Of a DNA stretch of 64,000 nucleotides, positions 1-8,381 are shown piece after piece (positions within the stretch are counted from its first letter, which is position 1; the number at the start of each line of letters is the position of its first letter). The DNA is taken from NCBI RefSeq assembly GCF_040548815.1, contig NZ_JBEPSM010000004.1:421252-485251 (forward strand). The letters run 5' to 3'. Made by a program: the position numbers and the translations under genes. The DNA comes from Kaistia defluvii. Its GTDB lineage: Bacteria; Pseudomonadota; Alphaproteobacteria; Rhizobiales; Kaistiaceae. The notes below the pieces were generated by a model that had not been told where the DNA came from, did not search any database, and saw nothing but the letters and a program-made list of their open reading frames with translations.

Positions 1-152
1 GGATAGGGCTTGCCGGCAAGCACGATGACCAGGATGACGAACAGGATGGCGAGGACGGCAAGCGCGGCGCCGGTGAGCCGCTGGTGCCAGAAATGGCCCG
101 TGCCTTCCTTGGCCGAGCCGAGCCCGCGAACGCGGCCGAGCGGTGTACGCAT
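1..152 (-). CDS. sdhD: succinate dehydrogenase membrane anchor subunit SdhD (5' part, runs off left edge)
   Basis: The first 50 codons of the small heme-binding membrane anchor of respiratory complex II are visible; the rest lies beyond position 1. The start ATG is at 152-150 and the protein begins MRTPLGRVRGLGSAKEG, followed by a histidine-containing segment (HFWHQRLTG) and a hydrophobic first helix. The SxxEGxxHFWxQRLTA pattern is typical of alphaproteobacterial SdhD. It sits 11 bases downstream of sdhC on the same strand, so sdhA and sdhB are expected further left. The identification rests on the motif and on the neighbouring sdhC. Confidence 0.9.
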   Translation of the reverse strand, partial: MRTPLGRVRGLGSAKEGTGHFWHQRLTGAALAVLAILFVILVIVLAGKPY

Positions 153-163
153 GGAATTGCCCC

Positions 164-562
164 TCAGCGGATGGCGAGCGCCACGACCCAGATCAGGATC
201 GTCAGCACGGCGGAACCGATAATATTGGCCCAGGCGAGATTGTCGCGCGCCGACTTCGAGAAGCCCGCGCCGAAATCCCAGACGAAATGGCGGATGCCGC
301 CGAGCAGGTGCTGCATCAGGGCCCAGCTGTAGCCGAACAGCACGAGCTGTCCGATCCAGGAGCCGAACACCCACGAGACCCAGGAGAAGGGACCCGGGCC
401 CGCCGCCGCCGCGATCGCCCACCAGGCGAGGAGCAGCGTCCCGAAATAGAGCGCTCCCCCGGTTACGCGCTGCAGGATCGACACCGTCATGGTGATCGGC
501 CAGCGATAGACCTGAAGGTGCGGAGAGAGCGGTCGGCTCTTCTTCGCCTCGGCATTCGACAT
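164..562 (-). CDS. sdhC: succinate dehydrogenase cytochrome b556 subunit SdhC
   Basis: Large cytochrome b subunit that anchors complex II in the inner membrane and helps bind heme b and ubiquinone. The 132-residue product has the family signature RPLSPHLQVYRWPITMTVSILQR near the N terminus (short form: SPHLxxYR...SIxxR), the H in MQHLLGGIRHFVWD that supplies a heme ligand, and three hydrophobic helices. The ATG at 562 is preferred over the in-frame ATG at 571 because GAGG lies 9 bases upstream of it and directly abuts the earlier one. It is the first gene of a probable sdhCDAB operon; the promoter and an operator-like palindrome lie upstream. Confidence 0.95.
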   Translation of the reverse strand: MSNAEAKKSRPLSPHLQVYRWPITMTVSILQRVTGGALYFGTLLLAWWAIAAAAGPGPFSWVSWVFGSWIGQLVLFGYSWALMQHLLGGIRHFVWDFGAGFSKSARDNLAWANIIGSAVLTILIWVVALAIR

Positions 563-580
563 CGTGTTCATCCTCAACCG

Positions 581-596
581 CTTACGTAAACGTAAG
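581..596. promoter_or_regulatory. perfect 7-bp inverted repeat upstream of sdhC (possible operator)
   Basis: CTTACGT-AA-ACGTAAG is a perfect palindrome with 7-base arms and a 2-base centre. It sits between the predicted -10 box and the sdhC Shine-Dalgarno, so a bound protein would block elongation. The core TTACGTnnACGTAA resembles sites I recall for MerR-family LiuR regulators of branched-chain amino acid and fatty acid catabolism. The assignment to any regulator is inference. Confidence 0.5.
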
Positions 597-621
597 CATT
601 TAGGGTAGTGAATTTGGACTG

Positions 622-650
622 GTTCTAACCCCATTGTGCGACGCGGTCAA
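622..650 (-). promoter_or_regulatory. candidate sigma-70 promoter of sdhCD
   Basis: On the minus strand TTGACC (650-645) and TAGAAC (627-622) are separated by exactly 17 bases, close to the housekeeping consensus. Transcription would begin near 615, leaving a leader of about 50 bases that contains the TTACGT palindrome at 581-596. Confidence 0.5.
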
Positions 651-822
651 AACGGTCTTTTGCATGACGCAGCGTGAGCCGGGCCGCTTTTTTTGCGACT
701 CGCCCCGGCCGGTTGCCATCATGCCCCTTTTTGACAATCGTACGAAAGCCTCAGCTCGCCGGCCTGGTCGCCATCCGGGAGACCGCAAGCGTGCATCCTG
801 GCCGAAGCCAAAGGAGACTCCC

Positions 823-1203
823 ATGCAGCGCCGCCTCATCTCGACCGGATCCCCGTTTGAAAAGGCGGCCGGCTACTCCCGCGCCGTGGTGCAGGGACCC
901 TGGTGCTTCGTCGCGGGAACGACGGGCTATGATTATGCCACGATGACCATGCCAAGCAGCGTCGCCGAGCAGACGGAAAACGCCATGGCGACCATCGCCG
1001 ACGCGCTGGAGCAGGCGGGTTTCGCGATGACCGACGTCGTGCGCGTGCATTATCATGTGACGGACGCCGCCTTCGCCGATGCCGTCTTCCTGGTCGTGGG
1101 CGCGCATTTCCGCAATATCCGCCCCGCCGCGACGATGACGGTATCCGGCCTGATCCGGCCCGAGATGAAGGTCGAGATCGAGGTGACGGCGCTGAAAGCC
1201 TGA
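823..1203 (+). CDS. Rid (YjgF/YER057c/UK114) family protein lacking the deaminase arginine
   Basis: A 126-residue single-domain Rid protein. AAGGAG at 811-816 sits 6 bases before the ATG. The fold markers are the central GxxG-containing strand and the C-terminal VEIEVTAL. Canonical RidA enzymes, which hydrolyse reactive enamines and imines such as 2-aminoacrylate, have an arginine in the motif PAR(T/S). Here the equivalent stretch reads PAATM, so that arginine is Ala. This puts it among the Rid subfamilies without the deaminase arginine, whose function is less clear. It stands alone, divergent from sdhC and 109 bases before leuB. Confidence 0.85.
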   Translation: MQRRLISTGSPFEKAAGYSRAVVQGPWCFVAGTTGYDYATMTMPSSVAEQTENAMATIADALEQAGFAMTDVVRVHYHVTDAAFADAVFLVVGAHFRNIRPAATMTVSGLIRPEMKVEIEVTALKA

Positions 1204-1312
1204 TCTCGCGCGCACGGCATGCTCGGTTCGGCTTGCATCGGGGCTTTCGCGCCGCTATCGCTGCCCGCGCATCCACCCGCCCGCAGACCCGCTCGACAAG
1301 AGAACCCGCGAC

Positions 1313-2425
1313 ATGACCACCTACAAGCTTCTTCTCCTTCCCGGTGACGGTATCGGCACCGAAATCATGGCCGAAGTGAAGACGGTCATCGACTGGTTCG
1401 GCAAGCGCGGCGTCGCGTCCTTCGAGAGCGAGCAGGACCTGGCGGGCGGCGCGGCCTATGACGCGCACGGCAAGGCGATCTCCGAAGCGACGATGAAGCT
1501 GGCACAGGAATCCGACGCCGTGATCTTCGGCGCGGTCGGCGGCCCGAAGTGGGACAGCGTCCCCTATGACGTGCGGCCGGAAGCGGCGCTGCTGCGCCTG
1601 CGCAAGGATCTGGAGCTGTTCGCCAATCTGCGTCCGGCGATCTGCTACCCGGCACTGGCCGATGCCTCGTCGCTGAAGCGCGAGCTGGTCGAGGGCCTCG
1701 ACATCCTGATCGTGCGCGAACTGACCGGCGGCGTCTATTTCGGTTCGCCGAAGGAAATCGTCACGCTGGAGAACGGCGAGAAGCGCGCCGTCGATACGCA
1801 GCTCTACACCACCTCCGAGATCGAGCGCATCGCCCGCGTCGCCTTCGACCTCGCCAAGACCCGCTCCAGCCGCGTCGCCTCGGCCGAGAAGCGCAACGTC
1901 ATGAAGTCGGGCGTGCTCTGGAACCAGGTCGTCACCAAGGTCGGCAAGGAAGAATATGCCGACGTTGCGCTCGAGCATGTGCTGGCCGACAATTGCGCCA
2001 TGCAGCTCGTCCGCCGGCCGAAGCAGTATGACGTCATCGTCTGCGACAACCTGTTTGGCGATATCCTGTCCGACGTCGCGGCGATGCTGACCGGCTCGCT
2101 CGGCATGCTGCCGTCGGCCGCCCTCGGCGCGCCCGATGCGACCACCGGCCGCCGCAAGTCGATGTACGAGCCCGTGCACGGCTCGGCGCCGGACATCGCC
2201 GGCAAGGGCATCTCCAACCCGATCGCCATGATCGCGTCCTTCGCGATGGCGCTGCGCTATTCCTTCGGCCTGGTCGCCGAAGCCGACCTGCTCGACCGCG
2301 CCATTTCCAGCGTGCTGAGCCAGGGCCTGCGCACGGGCGACATCTACACCGAGGGCACGACCAAGGTCGGCACCAAGGAGATGGGCGCCGCCATTCTCAA
2401 GCAGCTCGACGTGCTGTCGGCCTGA
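1313..2425 (+). CDS. leuB: 3-isopropylmalate dehydrogenase
   Basis: Oxidises and decarboxylates (2R,3S)-3-isopropylmalate with NAD+ in the third committed step of leucine synthesis; cytoplasmic homodimer. The 370-residue length is normal. The N terminus [13 protein letters not shown] is the family start. The substrate and metal motif [20 protein letters not shown] follows around residue 245, and the NAD+-binding [16 protein letters not shown] around residue 288. The start ATG is followed directly by the conserved beta strand, so no upstream start is needed. No leuC or leuD is adjacent, as is common in Rhizobiales. Confidence 0.97.
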   Translation: MTTYKLLLLPGDGIGTEIMAEVKTVIDWFGKRGVASFESEQDLAGGAAYDAHGKAISEATMKLAQESDAVIFGAVGGPKWDSVPYDVRPEAALLRLRKDLELFANLRPAICYPALADASSLKRELVEGLDILIVRELTGGVYFGSPKEIVTLENGEKRAVDTQLYTTSEIERIARVAFDLAKTRSSRVASAEKRNVMKSGVLWNQVVTKVGKEEYADVALEHVLADNCAMQLVRRPKQYDVIVCDNLFGDILSDVAAMLTGSLGMLPSAALGAPDATTGRRKSMYEPVHGSAPDIAGKGISNPIAMIASFAMALRYSFGLVAEADLLDRAISSVLSQGLRTGDIYTEGTTKVGTKEMGAAILKQLDVLSA

Positions 2426-2589
2426 GAATAGCGAGTCTTTTCGCGAACTTTGCGGCTGAATCTTTTTGCCGGGCACCGACTGGTCAAGCTTGGGCGATCT
2501 CTGTATAAGGCCGCATTCAGATTGTACTGCTATGCCCTTGCCGGGCGGCGCGCCGCCGGTTCGACGGCATATGACGAAGGAAGAATGAA

Positions 2590-2775
2590 ATGGCAGTTCC
2601 GAAGCGAAAGACGTCGCCGTCGAAGCGCAACATGCGCCGCTCGCACGACGCCCTGACGCAGCCGGTCTACACCGAGGACAAGAATTCGGGCGAGCTCCGC
2701 CGCCCGCATCACATTGACCTCAAGACCGGCATGTATCGCGGCCGTCAGATCCTGACGCCGAAGAGCGAAGGCTAA
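2590..2775 (+). CDS. rpmF: 50S ribosomal protein L32
   Basis: A 61-residue basic protein of the large ribosomal subunit. [20 protein letters not shown] is the textbook L32 N terminus, and the tail [19 protein letters not shown] is the alphaproteobacterial form. It lacks the zinc-binding cysteines found in some L32 variants. GAAGGAAG precedes the ATG. It is followed by a strong terminator at 2831-2857. In many bacteria rpmF is linked to plsX and fabH, but here it is not. Confidence 0.98.
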   Translation: MAVPKRKTSPSKRNMRRSHDALTQPVYTEDKNSGELRRPHHIDLKTGMYRGRQILTPKSEG

Positions 2776-2830
2776 TCCTGCGGGGCGCTTGATACGCCCC
2801 TTGGGCCCGTTAGCCATTGACTGAAAGTTC

Positions 2831-2857
2831 AAGGGCCGGCACCACGCCGGCCCTTTT
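2831..2857 (+). terminator. rho-independent terminator of rpmF
   Basis: AAGGGCCGGC-accac-GCCGGCCCTTTTCTTTT forms a GC-rich stem with an adjacent T tract, 55 bases after the rpmF stop. It separates rpmF from the GGDEF-EAL gene. Confidence 0.85.
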
Positions 2858-2978
2858 CTTTTGCGTAAATTACTGCTGTTGTCGCGACGGAACGGAAAGG
2901 CATTTGGCCGCTCCGGCGGGCCTGGAAATGCCGCGAGAATCGGATCTGTTCCGTAGGGATCGCGTCTCGTTCAAAGGA

Positions 2979-4676
2979 ATGGCAGGAGTGGGTAAAGCGG
3001 TGAACGGCGACGTGTCGACACAGTGGCCGGGTCGCACGGCTGCCATCCTCTCGACCGTTGGCGAAGTCGTCTATCGCTGGACGCTGGACGACGACCGGAT
3101 GGAATGGGGCGGCGACGCCGCGGCCCTGTTCGGCCTCGCCACGGCCGATGCGCTGAGCACCGGCACGGCCTTTGCCGAACTGGTCGAGGAGCCCAGCCCG
3201 TTCGCGCGCCAGGAGGCGCTGCTGAGCGGCATCGATACGGGCGACGGCGTCCCCTACCAGCTCGAATACGCGCTGCGCCCGGCCGGACCGAGCGGCCCGA
3301 CGCTGTGGATCGAGGATACCGGCCGCTGGTATGCCGACGACCGCAAGAACGCCGCGCGCGCCGAAGGCGTGCTGCGCATCATCAACGAACGCCATGCGCG
3401 CGAGCAGCGCCTGTCCTTCCTGTCGCGCCATGACGACGTCACCGGGCTATACAACCGCTCCTACCTGCTCGACCTGCTGGACGAGGCGATCGCCAGCTCG
3501 CAGCGCCATGGCACCTCGGCGGCCTTCCTCGTCATCGCGATTGATGATTTCCACCTGATCAACGACGCCTATGGCTATCGTGCCGGCGACCGGGTTCTGG
3601 CCGCCGTGGCGCGGCGCATCAAGGGTCGCCTGCGCGACAGCGACGCGATCGGCCGCTTCTCCGGCCATAAGCTCGGCCTCATCCTGATGAACTGCGACGA
3701 GCACGAAATGCCCTTCGCGGCCGAGCGCTTCCTCTCCGCCATCCGCGACGACGTGGTCGCGACGCCCGACGGCGCCGTTTCGGTGACGATCTCGGTCGGC
3801 GGCGTCTCGGTTCCCCGCCACGCGCAGAATCGCGACGAGGCGATGGAGCGGGTGCAGGAGAGCCTGGGCTTTGCCCGCGACACCGGCCGCGGCCGCTTCA
3901 TCGCCTTCGCACCCTCAGCCGAGCGCGAGGCGGAGCGCCAGTCCAACATCGCCCTGTCGCAGCAACTAATCGGCGCGCTGTCGGAGCAGCGGCTGCGGCT
4001 GGCCTTCCAGCCGATCGTCGACATTCGAACCCGCAAGGTCGCGTTCCACGAGGCCCTGCTGCGGCTGGCCCAGCCGGACGGCACGATTGTCTCGGCCGGC
4101 CATGTGGTGCCGCTTGCCGAGCGCCTCGGCCTGTCGCGGCTGTTCGATCTGGCCGTGCTCGACCGGGTGCTGGAGACGCTGGTCCGCCATCCCGATGCGC
4201 ATATCTCGCTGAACGTTTCGCCGGAGACGGCAGCCGGGCCGGACTGGCTGTCGCGCTTTGCCGATACGCTCGGCGAGCGTCCCGACCTCGGCAAGCGGCT
4301 GATCGTCGAGATCACCGAGACCAGCGCGATCCGCAGCCTCGACGAGACCGCCTATTTCATCTCGACGATCCACGATCTCGGCGCCCGGCTGGCGATCGAC
4401 GATTTCGGCGCCGGCTTCACCTCGTTCCGCAATCTGCGCGCGCTCAAGGTCGACATCGTCAAGATAGACGGCAGCTTCATCGCCACCCTGCCCCGGAGCC
4501 GCGACGACCAGATCTTCGTCCGCCGCCTGGTCGAGTTGGCGCATGATCTGGGCATCGAGACGGTCGCCGAATGGGTGCAGGACGAGGAAACGGCCGAGAT
4601 GCTGGCCGCCTGGGGCGTCAGCCGCATCCAGGGTCACCTCTGCGGCGCCGCAAGCCTCGATCTGCCGTGGAAATGA
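2979..4676 (+). CDS. PAS-GGDEF-EAL protein, probable c-di-GMP phosphodiesterase
   Basis: About 565 residues in three parts: a PAS-like N-terminal sensor (residues 20-135), a GGDEF domain (150-310) and an EAL domain (326-560). The diguanylate cyclase active site is degenerate: RFSGHKLG replaces R-GGDEF near residue 227, so synthesis of c-di-GMP is unlikely. The EAL domain keeps its metal and catalytic residues: HEALLRL, LNVSPE, VEITET, AIDDFGAGF, VKIDGSF, AEWVQDEE and IQGH. The inference is a phosphodiesterase with a regulatory pseudo-GGDEF domain. No membrane helix is seen. The start is uncertain: ATG 2979 is chosen, ATG 2928 and GTG 3000 are alternatives, and an earlier one would run into the rpmF terminator. 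Confidence 0.9.
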   Translation: MAGVGKAVNGDVSTQWPGRTAAILSTVGEVVYRWTLDDDRMEWGGDAAALFGLATADALSTGTAFAELVEEPSPFARQEALLSGIDTGDGVPYQLEYALRPAGPSGPTLWIEDTGRWYADDRKNAARAEGVLRIINERHAREQRLSFLSRHDDVTGLYNRSYLLDLLDEAIASSQRHGTSAAFLVIAIDDFHLINDAYGYRAGDRVLAAVARRIKGRLRDSDAIGRFSGHKLGLILMNCDEHEMPFAAERFLSAIRDDVVATPDGAVSVTISVGGVSVPRHAQNRDEAMERVQESLGFARDTGRGRFIAFAPSAEREAERQSNIALSQQLIGALSEQRLRLAFQPIVDIRTRKVAFHEALLRLAQPDGTIVSAGHVVPLAERLGLSRLFDLAVLDRVLETLVRHPDAHISLNVSPETAAGPDWLSRFADTLGERPDLGKRLIVEITETSAIRSLDETAYFISTIHDLGARLAIDDFGAGFTSFRNLRALKVDIVKIDGSFIATLPRSRDDQIFVRRLVELAHDLGIETVAEWVQDEETAEMLAAWGVSRIQGHLCGAASLDLPWK

Positions 4677-4703
4677 GGGGCTGAGTACTAAGGCCAAGTA
4701 AGG

Positions 4704-4820
4704 CCCTCACCCCACCCTCTCCCGCAAGCGGGCGAGGGCTTTTCCTACGGAGCAGCTCTTCCGACAGACCAGTCACGACGCGCCCCCTCTACCGCTTGCG
4801 GGAGAGGGTTGGGGTGAGGG
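4704..4820. repeat. dispersed intergenic palindromic repeat, copy 1
   Basis: Two inverted arms, CCCTCACCCCACCCTCTCCC... on the left and ...GGGAGAGGGTTGGGGTGAGGG on the right, each with an inner GCAAGCGG/CCGCTTGC palindrome. The arms flank about 45 bases of unrelated sequence. A second copy with nearly identical arms and a different centre lies at 57315-57433. It fills the gap between the convergent GGDEF-EAL and carbinolamine dehydratase genes and may form a long hairpin in transcripts from either side. Confidence 0.85.
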
Positions 4821-4830
4821 TCTTGCGGTC

Positions 4831-5121
4831 CTACCCCGCGAAGCGGTTCATGCCCTCGGCGAGCCGGATGTCGAACGCGGTCACGCCGTCGACGACATGC
4901 GTCGCCAGGGTCACCGTGACGGTGCCGTAGACATTGCTCCATTCGGGATGGTGGTTCATCCGCTCGGCCAGGAGCGCCGAGCGCGTCATGAACGCGAAAG
5001 CCTCCTGGAAATCGCCGAATTTGAAGACCTTGGTGATGGCGTCGCGGCCCTCGACCGAACTCCAGCCTTCAAGTTTTGCCAGCGCCTCCGCGCGCTCGGC
5101 GGCTTCCAGTTTCTGGATCAT
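4831..5121 (-). CDS. phhB: pterin-4-alpha-carbinolamine dehydratase
   Basis: A 96-residue protein that dehydrates 4a-hydroxytetrahydrobiopterin during aromatic amino acid hydroxylation and also occurs as a DCoH-like protein. The family motif is clear: ERMNHHPEWSNVYGTVTVTL, with the active-site histidines in NHHPEW and a third in THVVDGVT. The length matches the family. Its ATG overlaps the stop of thpR by 4 bases (5118-5121), so the two are translationally coupled. No phenylalanine hydroxylase is in the window. Confidence 0.93.
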   Translation of the reverse strand: MIQKLEAAERAEALAKLEGWSSVEGRDAITKVFKFGDFQEAFAFMTRSALLAERMNHHPEWSNVYGTVTVTLATHVVDGVTAFDIRLAEGMNRFAG

Positions 5122-5675
5122 GGCCTCGCCTCCACGAACTCGGCCAGCGGATAGCTCTCCTCGATCACATAGGGTCCGCCGCCGGTCGACGCCTTGGAGG
5201 AGAACAGCACGAAACGTGTCACGTGAAACGCCGCCGCGAAAAGGCCGCCGCCACGCACGGCGAGATAGGCGGCGACGTCGCGATGCGGCGTGTTGCGCAG
5301 TCGGGCCAGCGTCACATGCGGCGTGTATTTGCGCCCTTCGGGCGGCAGGCCGATCCGCTGCAGGATCCGCTCGTGCTCGGCCTGCAACTCGCTGAGCGCG
5401 CGAGACGCCGCGATCCGCGCCACGACCGAATGCGGCTTGGCGGTGCCGAACGAATCGAGCGCGGAAAATTGCAGGTCGAATTCGCGCCGCCGCACCCGCG
5501 ACAGCGCGTCGGCAACTTCATCGGCGGTTCGATCGTCGATATCGCCGATGAAACGAAGCGTGACGTGGAAGTTCTCCGCGTCGATCCAGCGCGCGCCGGG
5601 AATGCCGCCGCGCAGGAGCGAAAGCCGTTGGGCAAGGTCGGCCGGGATCTCGAGACCGGTGAACAGGCGCGGCAT
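5118..5675 (-). CDS. thpR: RNA 2',3'-cyclic phosphodiesterase (2H family)
   Basis: A 185-residue 2H phosphoesterase that opens 2',3'-cyclic phosphates on RNA ends, formerly called 2'-5' RNA ligase LigT. Both catalytic HxTL tetrads are present: HVTLRF near residue 37 and HVTLAR near residue 120. The N terminus MPRLFTGLEIP is typical. It is the upstream gene of a two-gene unit with the carbinolamine dehydratase. Confidence 0.93.
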   Translation of the reverse strand: MPRLFTGLEIPADLAQRLSLLRGGIPGARWIDAENFHVTLRFIGDIDDRTADEVADALSRVRRREFDLQFSALDSFGTAKPHSVVARIAASRALSELQAEHERILQRIGLPPEGRKYTPHVTLARLRNTPHRDVAAYLAVRGGGLFAAAFHVTRFVLFSSKASTGGGPYVIEESYPLAEFVEARP

Positions 5676-5766
5676 GATCGCCCTCCTCTATCGGTGGGAC
5701 GGAAGATCAGGTTCGCGGTTTGCCGGTCGGCTGTAAAGCCCTTTCCCCGGGCAGCCGCCGCCTGTC

Positions 5767-6816
5767 TCAAGGGCAGGGATTGCCGCGCCACTGATGGACC
5801 GCGTCGATCTTCTCCTCCAGTTCCGGGCTGATGGCGACATCCGCCGCCGCGATATCCACCTTGAGTTGCTCCATTGTCGTAGCGCCGATGATGTTCGACG
5901 TGACGAAGCAGCGGGTGGTGGCGAAGGCGATGGCCAGCGTCGCGGGATCCATGCCGGCCTCGCGCGCGATGGCGAGATAGGCGTCGATCGCCTCTTCTGC
6001 GCCGGGCGTTTCATAGCGATCGCCGCGCTTGAACAGAGTCGTGCGGGCGCCGGCCGGGCGCGCGCCCTTTTGGTACTTGCCGGTGAGATAGCCTTGCGCC
6101 AGCGGCGAATAGACCAGCAGGCCGACCTGCTCGCGCATAGCCACCTCGGCGAGGTTAACCTCGAAGGTGCGGTTCAGCAGGTTGTAGGCGTTCTGGATCG
6201 AGACGACGCGCGGGCCCTTGCCGGCTTCGGCGGCTGCGACAAAACGCGTCGTGCCCCAGGCGGTCTCGTTCGACAGGCCGACATGGCGCACCTTGCCCTC
6301 CTGCACCAGCTCCTGCAGCGCGCCGAGCGTCTCCTCGATCGGCACCTCGTCGGGGGCCGGCTCGGGATGACGGTAGATGGTTGGGTTAGAGCCCCACAGC
6401 GTCACGTGCCGGTCGGGCGAATGCAGCTGGTAGAGATCGATATAGTCGGTCTGCAGGCGCTTCAGGCTCTTCTCGATCGCGTCGCGGATATGCGCGCGCG
6501 AAAGCGTCGGCTTGGCGCCGTCTCGGAACCAGGTCAGGCCGTTGCGGCCGCACACCTTGGAGGCCAGGATGACCTTGTCGCGATTGCCGCGTGCCTTCAT
6601 CCAGTTGCCGATGATCCGCTCGGTCGAGCCCTGCGTCTCCGGCTTGGGCGGGATCGAGTAGAGCTCGGCGGTGTCGAGGAAGTTGACGCCCTGCTCGAAG
6701 GCGTAATCCATCTGTTCGTGGCCTTCGGCCTCGGTGTTCTGCTGGCCCCAGGTCATGGTGCCGAGGCAGATGGAGGACACGCGCAGATCGGTGCGTCCGA
6801 GCGAACGATATTCCAT
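5767..6816 (-). CDS. NADP(H)-dependent aldo-keto reductase, Tas-like
   Basis: A 349-residue TIM-barrel reductase. The N terminus MEYRSLGRTDLRVSSICLGT and the catalytic region FLDTAELYSI (Asp and Tyr), ILASKVCGR (Lys) and LYQLHSPDR (His) form the tetrad. The stretch ELYSIPPKPETQGSTERIIG is characteristic of the Tas/YajO type rather than of sugar reductases. The physiological substrate cannot be told from sequence. It stands as a single gene between thpR and tesA. Confidence 0.9.
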   Translation of the reverse strand: MEYRSLGRTDLRVSSICLGTMTWGQQNTEAEGHEQMDYAFEQGVNFLDTAELYSIPPKPETQGSTERIIGNWMKARGNRDKVILASKVCGRNGLTWFRDGAKPTLSRAHIRDAIEKSLKRLQTDYIDLYQLHSPDRHVTLWGSNPTIYRHPEPAPDEVPIEETLGALQELVQEGKVRHVGLSNETAWGTTRFVAAAEAGKGPRVVSIQNAYNLLNRTFEVNLAEVAMREQVGLLVYSPLAQGYLTGKYQKGARPAGARTTLFKRGDRYETPGAEEAIDAYLAIAREAGMDPATLAIAFATTRCFVTSNIIGATTMEQLKVDIAAADVAISPELEEKIDAVHQWRGNPCP

Positions 6817-6913
6817 GACGAGAGCTCCGAGAGATTGGGCACGGCAAGCCGGATGGGCGATGGCCGGATGCGGATGGGCAGGAAGGCGAAGGGCGGGGCG
6901 TGCGGAAGACCGG

Positions 6914-7537
6914 TCAGCGCTTGGCTTGCGCGACCAGATCCTCCACGGCGGGAAGGATTTTCTCGACGATGACAGCGATGCCGCTGGCGTTGGGATGCAT
7001 CCCGTCTTCCAGCAGCAGGCCGGGATCGGCGACGACCCCGTCGAGGAAGAACGGATATAGCATCGCGCCGTGCTTGGCGGCCAGATCGGGATAGAGGCTG
7101 TCGAAGCGCTGGGCGTAGTCCGGCCCCAGATTGGGCGCGGCGCGCATGCCGGCGAGCAGCACCGGCAGCTTGCGCTCGCCGAGCCGGGTCAGGATGGTGT
7201 CGAGCGCCTGCCGCGGCACGGCCGGATCGAGGCCGCGCAGCATGTCGTTGGCGCCGAGTTCGACGATCACCGCCTCTGCATCCGGGCCGACCGACCAGTC
7301 GAGCCGGGCAAGTCCGCCGCCGGCCGTGTCGCCGGAAACGCCGGCATTGACGACTGCGACATCAAGTCCCTTCGCCGTCAGCGCTTTCTGCAGCTGGTCG
7401 GTGAAGCCCTCGCCAGGGCCAAGCCCATAGCCGGCGGAAAGGCTGTCGCCGAGCACGACGAGGCGGATCGGATCGGCCATGGCCGGGCTCATGAAGAGAG
7501 CGAGAAGCGAGATTGCCAGCGCCAGGGTCTTTTTCAT
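6914..7537 (-). CDS. tesA: periplasmic SGNH-family arylesterase/thioesterase I
   Basis: A 207-residue exported GDSL hydrolase. Residues 1-21 form a signal peptide ending SPAMA. Block I is VVLGDSLSAGYGL (nucleophile Ser), block III is ELGANDML and block V is DGMHPN (Asp and His of the triad). It is divergent from an ABC exporter ATPase and permease; this tesA-ybbA-ybbP arrangement is conserved in many proteobacteria. A longer reading frame extends upstream but would lack the signal peptide at the N terminus, so ATG 7537 is chosen. Confidence 0.93.
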   Translation of the reverse strand: MKKTLALAISLLALFMSPAMADPIRLVVLGDSLSAGYGLGPGEGFTDQLQKALTAKGLDVAVVNAGVSGDTAGGGLARLDWSVGPDAEAVIVELGANDMLRGLDPAVPRQALDTILTRLGERKLPVLLAGMRAAPNLGPDYAQRFDSLYPDLAAKHGAMLYPFFLDGVVADPGLLLEDGMHPNASGIAVIVEKILPAVEDLVAQAKR

Positions 7538-7649
7538 CGGTACTTTGCCACCATATTGAGCCGAACGCGCCGCGATCGGCAGGACGCCGGCGTTCTCGGC
7601 TTCCTCCGTACGACGAGCCTGCCCGTCGCACGATATAGGGTCTGCGCGC

Positions 7650-8381
7650 GTGATTGATACTGTCCCGAACCATTCCGATGCCGTCATTCGGCTTTCTTCC
7701 GTCGAACTGGCGCTCGGAGCGGGAGCGGCGCGCGTCCATATTCTCCGCAACGTCTCCCTGACGATCGAGGCCGGCGAAAGCGCCGCGCTGGTCGGCCCCT
7801 CCGGTTCCGGCAAGTCGACGCTGCTGATGACCATGGCCGGGCTGGAGCGCGTCGACCGGGGCAGCGTGCGGGTCGCCGGCACCGACCTCGCCGCCCTCAA
7901 CGAGGATGGGCTGGCGCGGTTCCGCGGCCAGAATGTCGGCATCATCTTCCAGTCCTTCCACCTGATCCCCAACATGACGGCGCTGGAAAACGTCGCCGTG
8001 CCGCTGGAGCTGGCCGGTCGCCGCGACGCCTTCGAGCGCGCCGCCGAGGAACTGAAGCTGGTCGGGCTCGACCACCGCATGAACCACTACCCGTCCGCGC
8101 TTTCCGGCGGCGAGCAGCAGCGCGTGGCGATCGCCCGCGCCTTGGTCGCCCGTCCGGCCATCCTGTTCGCCGATGAGCCGACCGGCAATCTCGACGAGAC
8201 GACCGGCCGCGAGATCGCGGACCTCCTGTTCAATACCTGCGCCGAGCGCGGCACCACGCTGGTGCTGGTCACGCATGACAATGCACTGGCAGCTCGCTGC
8301 GACCGCATGATCCGCATCCATTCCGGCGTCATCGATCCGCGCCAGGCCAATGCCGGCGCGGTTCGGAGCGCGGCGGAATGA
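7650..8381 (+). CDS. ABC transporter ATP-binding protein (YbbA/LolD-like)
   Basis: A 243-residue ATPase of the MacB/LolD group. Walker A is GPSGSGKSTLL, the Q loop follows IIFQSFHL, the signature is LSGGEQQRVAIARAL and Walker B is ILFADEPTGNLD, with the switch His in VTHD. The start is GTG at 7650, because the nearest ATG would remove the first conserved strand. The stop overlaps the permease start by 4 bases (ATGA). It probably energises an outward transporter or lipid/lysophospholipid-processing system, given the neighbouring tesA, but the substrate is unknown. Confidence 0.93.
   Translation: MIDTVPNHSDAVIRLSSVELALGAGAARVHILRNVSLTIEAGESAALVGPSGSGKSTLLMTMAGLERVDRGSVRVAGTDLAALNEDGLARFRGQNVGIIFQSFHLIPNMTALENVAVPLELAGRRDAFERAAEELKLVGLDHRMNHYPSALSGGEQQRVAIARALVARPAILFADEPTGNLDETTGREIADLLFNTCAERGTTLVLVTHDNALAARCDRMIRIHSGVIDPRQANAGAVRSAAE

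Noticed and set aside
836..2476. A 546-codon minus-strand frame antisense to leuB and the Rid-family gene.
   Set aside because: Shadow of the leuB reading frame; no ribosome site, no domain.
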